A DNA stretch of 64,000 nt from Bimuria novae-zelandiae CBS 107.79 (lineage: Eukaryota > Ascomycota > Dothideomycetes > Pleosporales > Didymosphaeriaceae), in contig ML976755.1 in NCBI GenBank assembly GCA_010015655.1, positions 193,715 through 257,714 on the forward strand, in the 5' to 3' direction. Position numbers and translations under genes: made by a program. Shown one piece after another: positions 32,793-44,654 of the stretch. Numbering within the stretch: the first letter of the stretch is position 1; every line of letters starts with the position of its first letter. The notes beneath the pieces were generated by a model, which was given only the letters and a program-made list of their open reading frames with translations, was not told where the DNA came from and ran no database searches.

Positions 32793-35700
32793 CTAATTAG
32801 TAATTGCATGGCAGTTATAGATAGTTAGGTTAGAAGAGACAGATCCTGTAGCCCCGCGCGTTCCCTAGTTATCTATATTAGTGACGGAGTTATCTGTGCT
32901 AAGTTCACTGTTAGCTATATTAGGCGTCTTATCTAGCTTAAGACTAACCGTTCTAGCCGTATTAGAGCGTTCTAAGACGCAGTCTATACACGCACTAACC
33001 CCTATCTAGCCGCACTTAACCTGTATATAATTTAAGACTACTAATAAGTCCCTAGCGAACACAGCCAGCACGATACGCGTTAATAATAATAAATAGTAAA
33101 AGAAATAGCTAGTAGTAATAGAGGCTGCACGCTTACATAAGAGGAGTTACTAGGAACTACTAATCTAAAGGCAAGAGAGTGGCGTTACATTAATCTAAAG
33201 ATCTAGGATAATAAGATCGTAGCCCTAGATAATAAGGTAGACGTAACTATAGTAACGACGTATATCGCGCGTGCGATCTACACAGATTAGCCTATAGCAG
33301 ATATAGAGCTCTTTAGTGAGTTCTGTTAGGACTTTAAAGGATAAAATAAAGCCATGTTCTAGCGTGCGTATACGGTATATACTAAGAAACTAAAGCAAAT
33401 CCTCCGCTTTAAGGGCGTGTATACTAGTCGCGTTAATATATCGCTAAGTAAAGCCGTGGCTAAATTACTGCGTATAGAGGATTGCCTGAAATGGCTAGAT
33501 AATTAGTTCTAATCTATTACCTTTAATAAACGGTTAGCCGCGTATATGCTATAAGAGCGGATAATACTAAGATAACATACTATAGGATTAGTATAATCCA
33601 CGAACGTGGGGACAGCAGGTTAAACCTAGAGCTAAACCTCTATAAGGGCAGGAGACTAGGACGTAGAGGATTAAAGAACCTACGCTTAAGATAAGACACG
33701 TATTTAGGATTAAGCTAGTTAATAATTAGATTAAGGACAATAACTTGCAGAACTACTTATAGAAATAATTAAATAGATACCACGGGCGGACCAGCGATAG
33801 CAAAGTTAATAACCTCCTTTTTTGTATAATAACTTTAATAGATTCCGCGAATACACACTAGCATACTTATAACGTCTAAAAGGATAAAGCGTCCCTCTAA
33901 TCATGCCCTTAGGTGACACAGACCCGTATAGGGTAATTCCCCCAATCGAGTTTAGCAACGAGAAACTGAATCTAAAGATAATTAATGTCTTTACTAAGAT
34001 ATGGGACCGTGAGAAGAAGTACACAGGGAAGCCATATAACCTCCTAGATAATAAGCTAAAGATTTTTTATAGTATCTACTATTACGTAGATATCTAACTA
34101 GACTAATTCTATGCAGTCTTTTCGCGGATCCTGGAAGGCTATACACAGGAGTATTACCTCCACTTTATTAATTAGCGGACGGACATATTCCTGACTATAT
34201 ACACAAAGCTAAAGAACTACTTTAACATAAATATTAATTATAGCCACTACTACGCGGACTAGATAACGATATCTTTTATTAAAGTCCGTAGGGAGAACCC
34301 TGACAAGACACCCTATAAGGTCCTTAATATTATGCTAGACAAGCTCTAGTTGTGTTAGAGGGCTCTTGGCCAGCAGTACATGGGAGAATATACGCTCTAG
34401 ACGACTGTGATTATAGCATGCCAGGGCGTTAAAGAGTTTGCGATGGCGCTCTATAGGCCATCCCTAGAGTGTAAGGTCCTGTTTAGAGATCTACGATCTT
34501 CGATCGAAAACTCGCTTACTATAACTACCTCTATTAACTTTACTAAGACAGACTATAATAACTAGTACTACTTAGACCGTTAATATACTATTAATAGCTT
34601 TAGAAAAACGTAAGAGGATTATAACTTATAAAGTGCACGAGGCAAGTTTGTTAGTAAACGTAGCTAACCTTAGTAGCGTTCTAGAGACAACCTATAGACT
34701 AACACACGAAGCGATAAGAAGTGCTATATCTATAGTAAGACAGGCTATTAGTCTACGAACCATACGCTTAAGGAAAGAAGGCAATCTAAAGTATAGTACA
34801 TTATATACTGCGATATTACAGGCGAGTAAATAGAATTTACAACATTCCTTGTTGCGTACAAAGGGGAAGAAGTTAACTAGTTTTTTAAAGAGGAGTAAGA
34901 GGAAGAGAAAGAGGAAGAGGACTAGAAACTAGTAGTTAAGTACCTTATAGATTAGGCTTTTATGTACTAGGTAACTGGAGATAACGTCTATAGGTACAAG
35001 GAACCTATAACACTAGTAACGTAGTTCCTTATTAAGGACCGCTACTTACGAGTTACATACTAGGGCATCCTCCCTAACACTAGTGCCTCTAACGTATTAA
35101 TAGCTAGAAAGGAGCAATTTCAGGCTCTCCAAACTAAGGATCTTATAGTAACTTTAGACACGTCTATTGCTAGAAACGCATTAGTTTAATTTAGTAAAGA
35201 AAGTATTACTATATTAATTAGAACCGCGCACGTGCGTATAGAGATTAGAAAGATTAAATTTAAGGTCTTAGACGTACTAACCCTGTTCTTCCTTTATCTA
35301 AAAGACATGGATTGGTTGCACGTATACTTTAATAATACCATAAATTAGCTAGTACAAGGGAAAGTAACCTTCCCAGTAATTTACAAATAGGGATATCCGT
35401 AGTTCTACCTAAGCAAGGCAGAGCACGCGCGGGTATTCCTTATAGAAACTAAGCTCTAACGTCTATATTAGAGGTTTAGGTACCTAGCTATTAAACGGCT
35501 AATACGACTGCTCAAACATGCAGGGCATAATAACGTGGATAAATAGCTACTCCGCAAGATCTAAAAGTTATGCTACTACTACTAAGCACACAATTAAGCG
35601 CTACAACGATTTAAATTCTAGCTAAAAGATAATTAGGAATTTAACTTTAAGATTTTCGTGGACGTAATATACTTAAGTGGGAAGCCAGTGCTTTACGTAA

Positions 35701-38204
35701 TTAATTTAGCTACGACCTTTAATAGCGCTCGATTTCTACGATTTATAAGTGCAAAAGACACCTAGGAGGCAATCCGTTTACTATAGATTAATACGTACTA
35801 AGGGCCGCTAGACATTATCACCCATAACGCAGGTACCAACTTCGCATCTATTAAGTTTAGATCTAAGGTAAAGATTATAGGAATCACCTGCAAACAGGTG
35901 CTAGTAGAGGCTTACTAGTCTATTAGCAAGGTGAAAAGGTACTATATACCTCTTAGACGCGCGTACAAGATTATAAGAGTAGAGCTTAACTCTAGCACTA
36001 GCAACGTCGCAGTACTATAGATAGTAGTTAAGGCCGTTAACGACACTACTAGCCTAAATAGACTTATACTCACGCTGCTCGTCTTCGGCGCATACCCTCG
36101 GGTATCCATAGACTCGCCACCATTACTATTAATAATACGTCGCGCTAAAGTAATCTAGAAAGCGATAAAGGCGCTGCGGAGGGCCGTAGTAAAACGTGTA
36201 GTAAGTAACGCACTTAATACTAGAAATAGGCTAAATATAAATAAGTTACTCTTACTACCTCTATAGAGTAAGGTAATAGTATGGCGTGAGAAGAATGGAT
36301 GGCAAGGGCCGTATAAGGTTATTAATATAAAGGATTACGATGTTACTGTAGATATAGTTAATAGCTTAATAACGTTCCGATCTACAGTTGTAAAACCTTA
36401 CTACTGAGACACGACTATAGACGTGATTCCAGCCGTAGACAAAGGGGAAGGACTAATTACTACTAAATAGTAGCCGCTAGTAGCTATACAGCCAACCTAG
36501 CCACGTAAGCGGGGCCGCCTACCTGGATCTAAGAATAAGCGTATAGTGTAATACCTAACGAGGAAGGAGGAGGACGATTACGCCCTAGCTATTAAGTTAC
36601 GTAATAATAGCGTGATTAACACCCTAGGCGCCTCTTTTAAAGCATCTAACTAAAAAGAGATTAACGACCTTGTTAGCTATAGAGTATTTAGTTTTAAGCT
36701 ATTTAACCTAACTATATATAATAGGCATCGCATCTTTAAGTCGCGCATAGTTTGCGAAGTTAAAGGCAAGACTATAGTCCTATATAAGAAATCACGACTT
36801 ATTAATTAAGGCTATAATAATAAGGGCAAACACGAAATCCTAACGTAGTTACTAACTATCTAACAAGCTAGTTAGTGCTTAATACTGGCCCTGGCACCCA
36901 CATTGCTCACTAAAGGCATGTCTATGGAACTACGCGATATCACACAGGCATACCTATAAGTATAAACTAAGCTATTTTGCACGATTTTGGCGCACCTGCC
37001 TAAGGAGCTTATAATAAAGTATCCTAAGGGTACGATTATTCGCGTGATTAAGCCACTATATAGAATTATAGAGGCAGGAGTTTACTAGTTTACTACGTAC
37101 TAAGGATACCACTGTAAAGAGCTCGATATAGCTACATCTACGTATAATTCATGCCTCTTAATTACGAACGGAGAACTAGAAACGTTTGGTATAGTAGGTC
37201 TATAAATAGACAATACGCTCGCGATTGTAATACCTATATTCTCTAGCGTAGAGGACGCCGCGCTCTAGAAAGCCAACTTTTAAGCTAAGCTAAAAGAGAG
37301 ACTATCTAAAGAGGTATTACTAGAGTTTAATAGATGCACCCTTACGTTGCGTAAAGACGCTATTTAACTAACGCAGAAGGGGCAAGGAGTTAAAATTAAT
37401 ACTATTAATCTAAAGGTAGTAGACTAAGTATAGAGATATATAGAGTAGTGCGCGCGCAGCGCGTACATTACTTTTATTTATTAACCTAAAGTATCTTTTA
37501 ACCTTTCTATAGCTACGCAAATATAGCAACCTGCGGACATAGACTATAGGAAACTTAACTACTAACTAAAGTGGTAAGCTAAGAACTTACAGCGAGGATT
37601 ATAGTACATTTCCCTTAACCTTACTATAGCTAAATTAATAGTATTCACGGATATTTCTTTCGTAAATAACCAAGACCTTAGCTTACAGCTAGGGTACCTA
37701 CTTATCCTTATTAATAAGTCTGGTAGACAAGATAATACGTTCGACATACATAGTAACGTGATCTATTAGAGTTTAACTAAATATAAACGCGTCACTAGAA
37801 GCGTCCTGGTATTAGAGACATATAGCATAATTAGCGGCGTCGACATCGCTATCGCTATCTTAATAACACTTAAGATAATTATAGAACGCCTAGGTCTATC
37901 GTTAATCCTACTCGTTGTATATATAGACTTATACTCACTGTATAAGTGCCTCGTTAAACTTGGCACCACGAATGAAAAGCGCCTAATAATTAATATTATA
38001 GCACTCCGCCAGTCGTACGAGCGCCGTAAGATCGCGGAGATCTAATAGATTAATAGTAAAGATAACCTTGTGGACGCACTCACGAAAGCCACGCTAAATC
38101 GCGCACTTAAACGATTTATTAATAGCAATATGCTATTAATACGAGTAGAGGGATCTGTGCAGCGACCTACGGAATAGTATACTACGATAATAAAAGGTTA
38201 CTAG

Positions 38205-38404
38205 TGTCGGTATACACATATCCTATCGCCTAAGGCTGCTTAATGCTGCCTAACGTACCGCCTCGATTCTACTTCGGTCCGACTTGCACCGAGCCCATGT
38301 ATACCTTCGTAGCACCCACGTTTATAGATAGAATATACCAATAGTAATATACAAGACATTCGTTACTGTTATCACCCGTACGATCGTACAAAGGCCTACC
38401 AACA
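38205..38404 (+). repeat. 3' LTR of the piggyBac-nested Copia
   Basis: 200 bp, TGTCGGTATAC to CCAACA, paired with 32593-32792. Confidence 0.93.
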
Positions 38405-38879
38405 ATATAACCTTATTAAATAGTTATTTAAGCGTAGTAAATAATTAGTAAGGGGCCATAGGAAGCGCAAAAAACTTAATAATATTATTATTACTAAAGA
38501 GAGCGCTTATAAGTCTATAAGGCTATTTAGAGAGTCTAAGACCTATACTACTTATGTTAAAAACGCATGTTAATTATACAAGTCTTAAACATCTCAGGCA
38601 CCTCTAGGTTATGTGTTTAATAATTTATAGTAACGCAAGCGTGCCCAGCGTCCTCCGCGTACTTACTATAGGTGTACGCTTTGCCACTTGCCTTTATATA
38701 GGCCAGAAATTAGGCCTAAGTGCTGGCAGGAGCACCTCTAACAACATTAAACTATTAAGGAAGTTAATACAAAAGCAAGCTTAAGTATTAAGTAATTAAA
38801 AGTTAAGACCTCTAGAAATATAATCTTTATATAAATTTCTATATAAACTGCATTAATTCTGGTATTCTACCCAGATCGG

Positions 38880-38946
38880 AGCGATTATTTAATTGACTAT
38901 TACTAGGTAGTTCGTGTGCGGACAATGTTGCCGGTGCAAGGGATAG
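38880..38946 (-). repeat. Right inverted terminal repeat of the piggyBac element
   Basis: Reverse complement of 30830-30895 with several mismatches; contains cgtgtgcggacaatgttg and ggtgcaagggatag. Confidence 0.75.
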
Positions 38947-38959
38947 GGTTATAAATATT

Positions 38960-39148
38960 TTAAAATATATAGAGAACAGGTACGCAGGTAGAGGTACATG
39001 TAGCGTAGCTTGTAATTTCGCCACTTTTTAAGTCTTATATACCACCCCTATAAAACGCTATTACATATTTAGTAAAGTGCCTTTCTAGCGACCGAGCGCG
39101 CAGAATAACTAAAGTGCGGGAACTAGAAGCCGATTTCGGCCGCGACTA
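38960..39148. repeat. Dispersed repeat, copy 1 (see 48860-49015)
   Basis: Shares a scattered but collinear match with 48860-49015: ccacttt-aag-c-tatatacc, then ataactaaagtgc-ggga(a)ct. This is the flank into which the LINE pair was inserted. No coding potential and the family is unknown. Confidence 0.5.
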
Positions 39149-39158
39149 TACTATAAGT

Positions 39159-42100
39159 AAGTAACTATACGTACAGTAAACGCCTACTAAACCCGATTAA
39201 TTATTAGACATTTTTTTATTTGTATCGCGCACACCTGATTAATCGTGTACCGCGTTATAGTGGTCTTAAGGATCTATCGCTGCGGTACCTAACGCGCTAA
39301 TAGCCATCTTAACCCCTAAACGTAACCCTATTACACCGCCGTTCCCAATTAAACTAGTAGCACCATGGAAGAACTATACACGAAAGCCTACTAAGAAGAG
39401 CACACAGTATTAGAGATTATAGAAATGGCTTAATACGTTCTTAAATAAAAGTAGGTATATTCTAGTTAAAAATAGTTAACCTACCCTGTAAATAAAAAAG
39501 AATGCTACGAACAAAGACCTGCTCTTTACTTTAATAAATATTATCTAAAAATAAAGCGAAACTATCACTAAACTAGGACGCGAAATTAGAAAAGTAAGAT
39601 AAAAATAATAGGTCCTTATAGACTAAAATATTAACCTTCTTAACGAAATCGCTAAGCTTAAAACGCGTGTTAATAACCTCTCGTTAAGTACCCTTGGCAC
39701 GCGTAGCTGGGCGGCGATAGCAGCGAAAGGCAAACCTACTAGGTTTAATGCCACTTTTAGGGCGCTAGCAAGCCATATGCACGCTAAGGTAGTTAGGCCC
39801 TCTCCTACTAACTTACTCTATTATATAATCGACACCTCGAGGACGGGATATAAAAATAATAGGACGTTAGTAGGCGCGATTAGAGTAATAATTAAAAAAG
39901 AAATCTGCATAATAAAGAACTATAAAAACTAGCGGTGTCGCGCTATGACCGTTGTCTAAAAGAACTAAAATTAGATTAAAATCGCATGTCGAAACGAAGC
40001 CAAGCACTAACTAGTAAAGAGAGTAGTAGAAATAATTAAAGTAGGTACGCGTATACTACGTAATAACCTCTATCTAATTAAGGTTAATAATGTTAAAAGA
40101 ATAGTAGTGCTAGATAAACACGACGAAGTTAGAGCGGAAGCAGTAGAGGTCTTTAGTAAGGAAAATAAAATAATAGTTATTAAGATAGTATAGCTAAGTA
40201 AGAAGGACGTTCTAAAAGCTTATAGCTTAATATTAGTATACCTTAACAAGGCTAGCGATACGAAGAGACTTATTATAGAGGGCTTCTTTTACGCTAGAGG
40301 AGAATCTAGCATAATAAGCGTATTCGAATACTAATCGCGACTAGAGCAATGCTATAACTACTAGGAGATTAGTTATAAGGCTTATTAATATAAGAATATA
40401 TAAAAGTGCGCAAGGTGCGCTAAAGAAGCCTACTACTATAAGAACTATAGTAAAGTAGTACTAAGGTGCATTCTATGCGGAGGTCTACATAAATTATTTA
40501 GTAGAAACTACTAGAAGCTCTACCTATTTTAAAATAAGTAAAGTCTTTAGCATATTCTAGCTAAACGTAAGAAAATAAGGAGAGGTACATGATAGCCTAA
40601 TAAATAATAAAGAAATACAAGACGTAATAGTATTAACTATTTAAGAACCGCACGTATAGAGGATCTAAGGCTGGCTCCTAATAACCCTAATATAACACTA
40701 CAAGTAGGTTAAGATGGTACTATCGACCTGGCAAGAAGGGAGGTAGCCAATCTAGAGCATGCTCTAGGTTAATAAAGAAGTAGATACGGAGCAAGTATAA
40801 GTTAAGTTCTTAAATATAATAGTAGTAATTATACGGCTTTATAAACGTTAACTCCTGGTAGTGTTAGTCTATATACCCAGAGGAAATCTAAGGGTGCTAC
40901 GAGAATTATGCGACACCCTACGTAAGTTTATTTATAACGCTAAACGGAATACTAGTATAGTAGTAGATGTACTACTAGCTAGGGACTTTAACCAACACGA
41001 CCAGCTTTAGGGAGGAGAAGACGTAACAGTGGAGAGATAAGGCAAAGTAGACCTAATTATTAACCTAATAAACGAATTCGCACTTAGCAGCCTGCTCCGA
41101 CGAGGCACGAAGATATAGCATGGCGGGGACTACGAGATAACTATTAACTTAGTTCTAGCATTAAAGGATCTAGCCGATATAGCGCTTAAATGCGCGATAC
41201 ACAAAACAGAATATAGCTTTAACTACTAAATAATCTAAACGTTCTTCGATACTTTAGTTCTAATACTATAGCAGTAGGAGCGGCTTCTGCTTAAAAACGC
41301 ACCTTAGAAAAAAATAAATAATAAGATTACTAGAATACTTGGCTCTGCCCTGGTAAAGGGCATAGTATAGCAGAGGACAAATAGACTAATGGCAGTAGTC
41401 TTAGAGGCAGTCTACGCACTAATACCTAGGGCTAAACTATTACCTTACACGAAAAGATAGTGGACTCAGGACCTAACGCAGCTACGCCGTATCTATATAT
41501 ACTAGAGGAACCGCGCCCGAGCCGAGAGGTAAGCAGGTGTAGCCAAGCCAAATCTAAAAGAAATAGTAAAAGGAGCGTTAAAATAGTACTATAATGCTAT
41601 TTAGCAACAAAAGAAAAGGCACTAGAATAAGTTTCTAGTAGATAACGACAATATCTAGAAGGCGGCTAAATACCTAAAAGCTAGTAGCAAGGCGTTTAGG
41701 AAAATTCCATAGCTTTACAGAGCTAATAGAATAACCACGGCTAACCATAAGGAGCAAGTAGAGGAGTTATTAGCTATATTCTTTCCCCTACTTCTAAGTA
41801 ATATAGAAGACGAAGGGCCTAAACTGCAAAGAGCTCCTATTAAGATACTAGACATTATACTTAAGGAGGTGAAAAGGTAGCTACACGCCGCAAAGCCTTA
41901 GAAGGCACTAAGAGATAATAGCCTGCTAGCTATAGTCTAGAAGTAGACTTGGCTAGTAGTTAAATACCACGTCCTATTACTATTCTAAAAGTCGCTAGAG
42001 GAGGGAGTGCTACCTAGCCAATAGCGACACGCCAAGATCATCCCGCTTAAGAAGCCTAGTAAGGAAGACTACATAATCGCAAAGGCCTAGAGGCCAATCT

Positions 42101-44645
42101 TACTCCTAGCGACGCTTAAGAAGCTCCTAGAGTTGCTAGTTACGGAAAGGATTTCGCACGTAGTGGAGGTACACGGCCTCCTTCCTACTAACTACTTTAG
42201 AGCTTATAAATAATAATTAGCTAAACAAGCACTAGTTCTCCTGCAAGAGTAGATTTATACCGCGTAGCAGGGTTAACGGATCGTTAGCCTAATTAGTTTT
42301 AACGTTAAAGGGGCGTATAATAGAGTCTATAAAGAGAGACTGTTGCAGAGAATAAAAGCACGAGGCATACTAGAGAAGCTACTATAGTAGATAGAGGCGT
42401 TTTGCTTAGCACGCACTGCCACGATACAAGTTAATGGGTAGACCTCTAAGGTTCGAGACTTACTATAGGCTAGTCTGCCATAAGGGTCTCCTCTTTTGCC
42501 AATCCTATTTCTCTTCTTTAATACCGACCTGGTACAACGACGCATTAATAGCCACGGAGGAGTAATAGCTTTTGTTAATAACTTTATAGTATAGGTTTCG
42601 GGGCCCACGGCATAAAGCAACCAAGAAGGTATTAAAGCTATTATTAACAATGCCCTAGACTAGGAGAAAAGAAGTGGAGCGACGTTTAAAGCGGAAAAAA
42701 CGGCAATTATCTATTTTACTCGTAAATTATACAAGAGTGCTACCGAACCATTTACCATTAAAGGATAAACTTTACTACTAAAGGATTACGTTAAAATACT
42801 TAGAGTTCTTATAGACGCTAAATTAAAGTATTAGAAGCACATCGCGAGAGCAGCCGCTAAGGGCCTAGAAGTAGTAATAAAGCTTAAATAGCTTAGAGGC
42901 CTTTCCCTTACTACGGCACGATAACTCTTTATAGTAATAATTACCCTAATAGTAGACTATACCTCTAATGTCTAGATGCACGCCTTTAAAGACAAACTCG
43001 TAAGACCTATTAATAGGGTCTAAAAAATTAGAGCGCAAGCGATTATAGGGACGTTTACTATAGTAGTAATAAGTATAGTAAAAGCTAAAGTACACATCTC
43101 CAGCGCGCAGGAACGGTTCTAGAAACGGGCGACTAAGCTATAGATAGATATTTATACGCTACCTAAGAGTCACCCCCTTTAAAGGAACATATCCTAGATG
43201 CGAAAATTTAGAAGATAACACCACTCGCCACTCTACTAAGTAGCGGAAGCGCTTAAGGGCATTATAATAAAAGAACTAAAAACTATTAATCCGTGCCTAC
43301 TAGCGCCATAGAAGAAAAGAGCATAAACAATTATTAAGGACGCAGCACTAAGCCTTAACTTAGACTAGGTAGTACGCATTGCCGTAAGCAGCTCGTTATA
43401 GAATAGTATAATAAGAATAGGCAGAGTAATTAAAATCTATAATAATAAAACTCTCGTCCTCTCCACTACACTAGGCAAGAGGGAAGAGCAGAACCCGTAC
43501 GTAAGGGAGTTAGTAGCAATAATAAAAACTATAGATATACTACTAAAGCTTAGGTCCTATAATATTACACTAGTAATAAGAAACAAAGCTACCGTACTCA
43601 CACTAAGAAGACCACACTAATAATTAGGACAGAGATATATTAGCAGCATCTATAGATTAATTATAGCATTAGAAAGAGAGGGGAATACGATATCGTTCCT
43701 ATAGCTCCTAATAAGTGAAGAATACGAACTTGCAACACTCGCCAAAAGGAAGGTAAAGAAAGCCACAACACTAGGCGCTATTCTATAGGCACCACTCCCT
43801 AAAATGCGATTAATAACACTTAACATCGCAAGAAAACTTAGCACTACCAAAAGGCTACTAGAAAGGGTTAGGAAATACTCTAAAATAATTAATATAGCAC
43901 TACCAGGAAAGCATACGCGGCAACTCTACGACTAACTACTATAGAAAGAAGCTAGCGTACTTGCCTAACTTAGAATAGGCATGGTAAGGTTAAACGTATA
44001 TTTATACTAAATTAGAGTCTTTATAACAAATTAGTGCGAGTGCAGACAAGCGCGAGAGATAGTAGAATACTTTCTCTTCTAATACAGAAGATAGATAACG
44101 CAGAGGACGGAGATATTATAATATACACAAATAAATAAAAGCAATATGTCTTTCTACCTAGGTAGAAAGGCCCCTACGGATGACAAGAAATAGGCTCCAA
44201 ATATAGACGCGGTCTGAGTAATAATATAGTTTGCAATTGCTATAGGTCGCCTTAACGTAAACTAATAGTAGACAAACGAAAATTCCTAACCACCTCACAC
44301 AATTGACCCACCCCACACATTACCTCGTGGCATAGAAGCAGGCGCCGCTTCACCCGCTAAAGATAGAACGTTAAACACTTAGAGAATGCACTCTAAGCTA
44401 GTCTGCAATTAACACTACTAACCCACGAGAAATTAGAGAGAAAGGGCAAGTAGAGAAGGACAAAAGCGTAAAGGGATTAAATATAGGCTAAATAAGATTA
44501 GAACCTGCTAGAGGAAGTAGAACAATGTAGATATAAGGGCTAAATAAGGCTAAGATTACTAGAGGAAGTGAAATAGTAAATTAGCGTTAGTAGCCCTTTT
44601 GGCTTAGCCGCCGGGCGTTAATAAAGTGTGTGTGTGTGTATGTGT
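39159..44645 (+). mobile_element. Tad1-like LINE, near full length, RIP-degraded
   Basis: Plus strand, between two copies of actataagt (39150-39158, 44646-44654). ORF1 (about 39365-40620) is a gag-like protein ending in zinc knuckles (CAKEAYYYKNYSK, then CILCGGLHKLFSRN near 40415-40510). ORF2 begins near 40800 with an AP endonuclease (VYIPRGNLR-x2-REL, then DFNQHDQL near 40985). The reverse transcriptase spans about 42090-42700 (RPILLLATLKKLLELL, ISFNVKGAYNRVYKERL, GSPLLPILFLFF, then AFVNNF where the active-site box should be), and an RNase H-like part lies near 43300-43600 (SL-NSIIRIGRVIKIYN). The 3' region ends in a (tg)n tract. RIP stops are frequent; the Asp pair of the RT box reads NN. 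Confidence 0.87.
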
Positions 44646-44654
44646 ACTATAAGT

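Larger units (their letters stand above)
32593..38404 (+). mobile_element. Complete Ty1/Copia element nested in piggyBac, RIP-degraded
   Basis: Two 200-bp LTRs (32593-32792, 38205-38404) and a 5-bp duplication that differs by one RIP transition (ataca at 32588-32592, atata at 38405-38409). The plus strand codes for gag-like sequence (about 33050-34800), an integrase (INLATTFNSARFLRFISAKDT and ITHNAGTNFAS near 35700-35840; VIVWREKNGWQGPYKVI near 36270-36330), a reverse transcriptase (MELRDITQAYL near 36925, YPKGTIIRVIKPLYRI near 37020, CLLITNGELETFGIVGL near 37150), and RNase H (FTDISFVNNQDLSLQLGYLL near 37640-37700). This sequence differs from the Copia at 17 kb, so it is another family. The RT is a diverged type in which I could not find the usual YVDD box. 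Confidence 0.88.
30830..38946 (+). mobile_element. piggyBac-type transposon carrying a nested Copia
   Basis: Imperfect inverted repeats of about 65 bp lie at 30830-30895 (ctatcccttgcaccagcaa) and 38880-38946 (complement of the same). The plus strand between 31007 and 32592 encodes a DDE_Tnp_1_7 (piggyBac) transposase with RIP stops: SPSELYTYFRIIIYIALYKE near 31315-31370, IIRFIGRASKVIIIKIK near 31600-31650, LTLKGYKI-YLANNRVIL with FYARGAGRGPV near 31655-31740, and YLKDNSVGYAGTIR near 31915-31960. After the inserted Copia (32593-38404) it resumes with a basic stretch, then a C-terminal Cys-rich block at about 38670-38740 (CTLCHLPLY, then CWQEHL) as in piggyBac transposases. The expected TTAA flanks are not clear at either end; RIP may have altered them. 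Confidence 0.82.
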
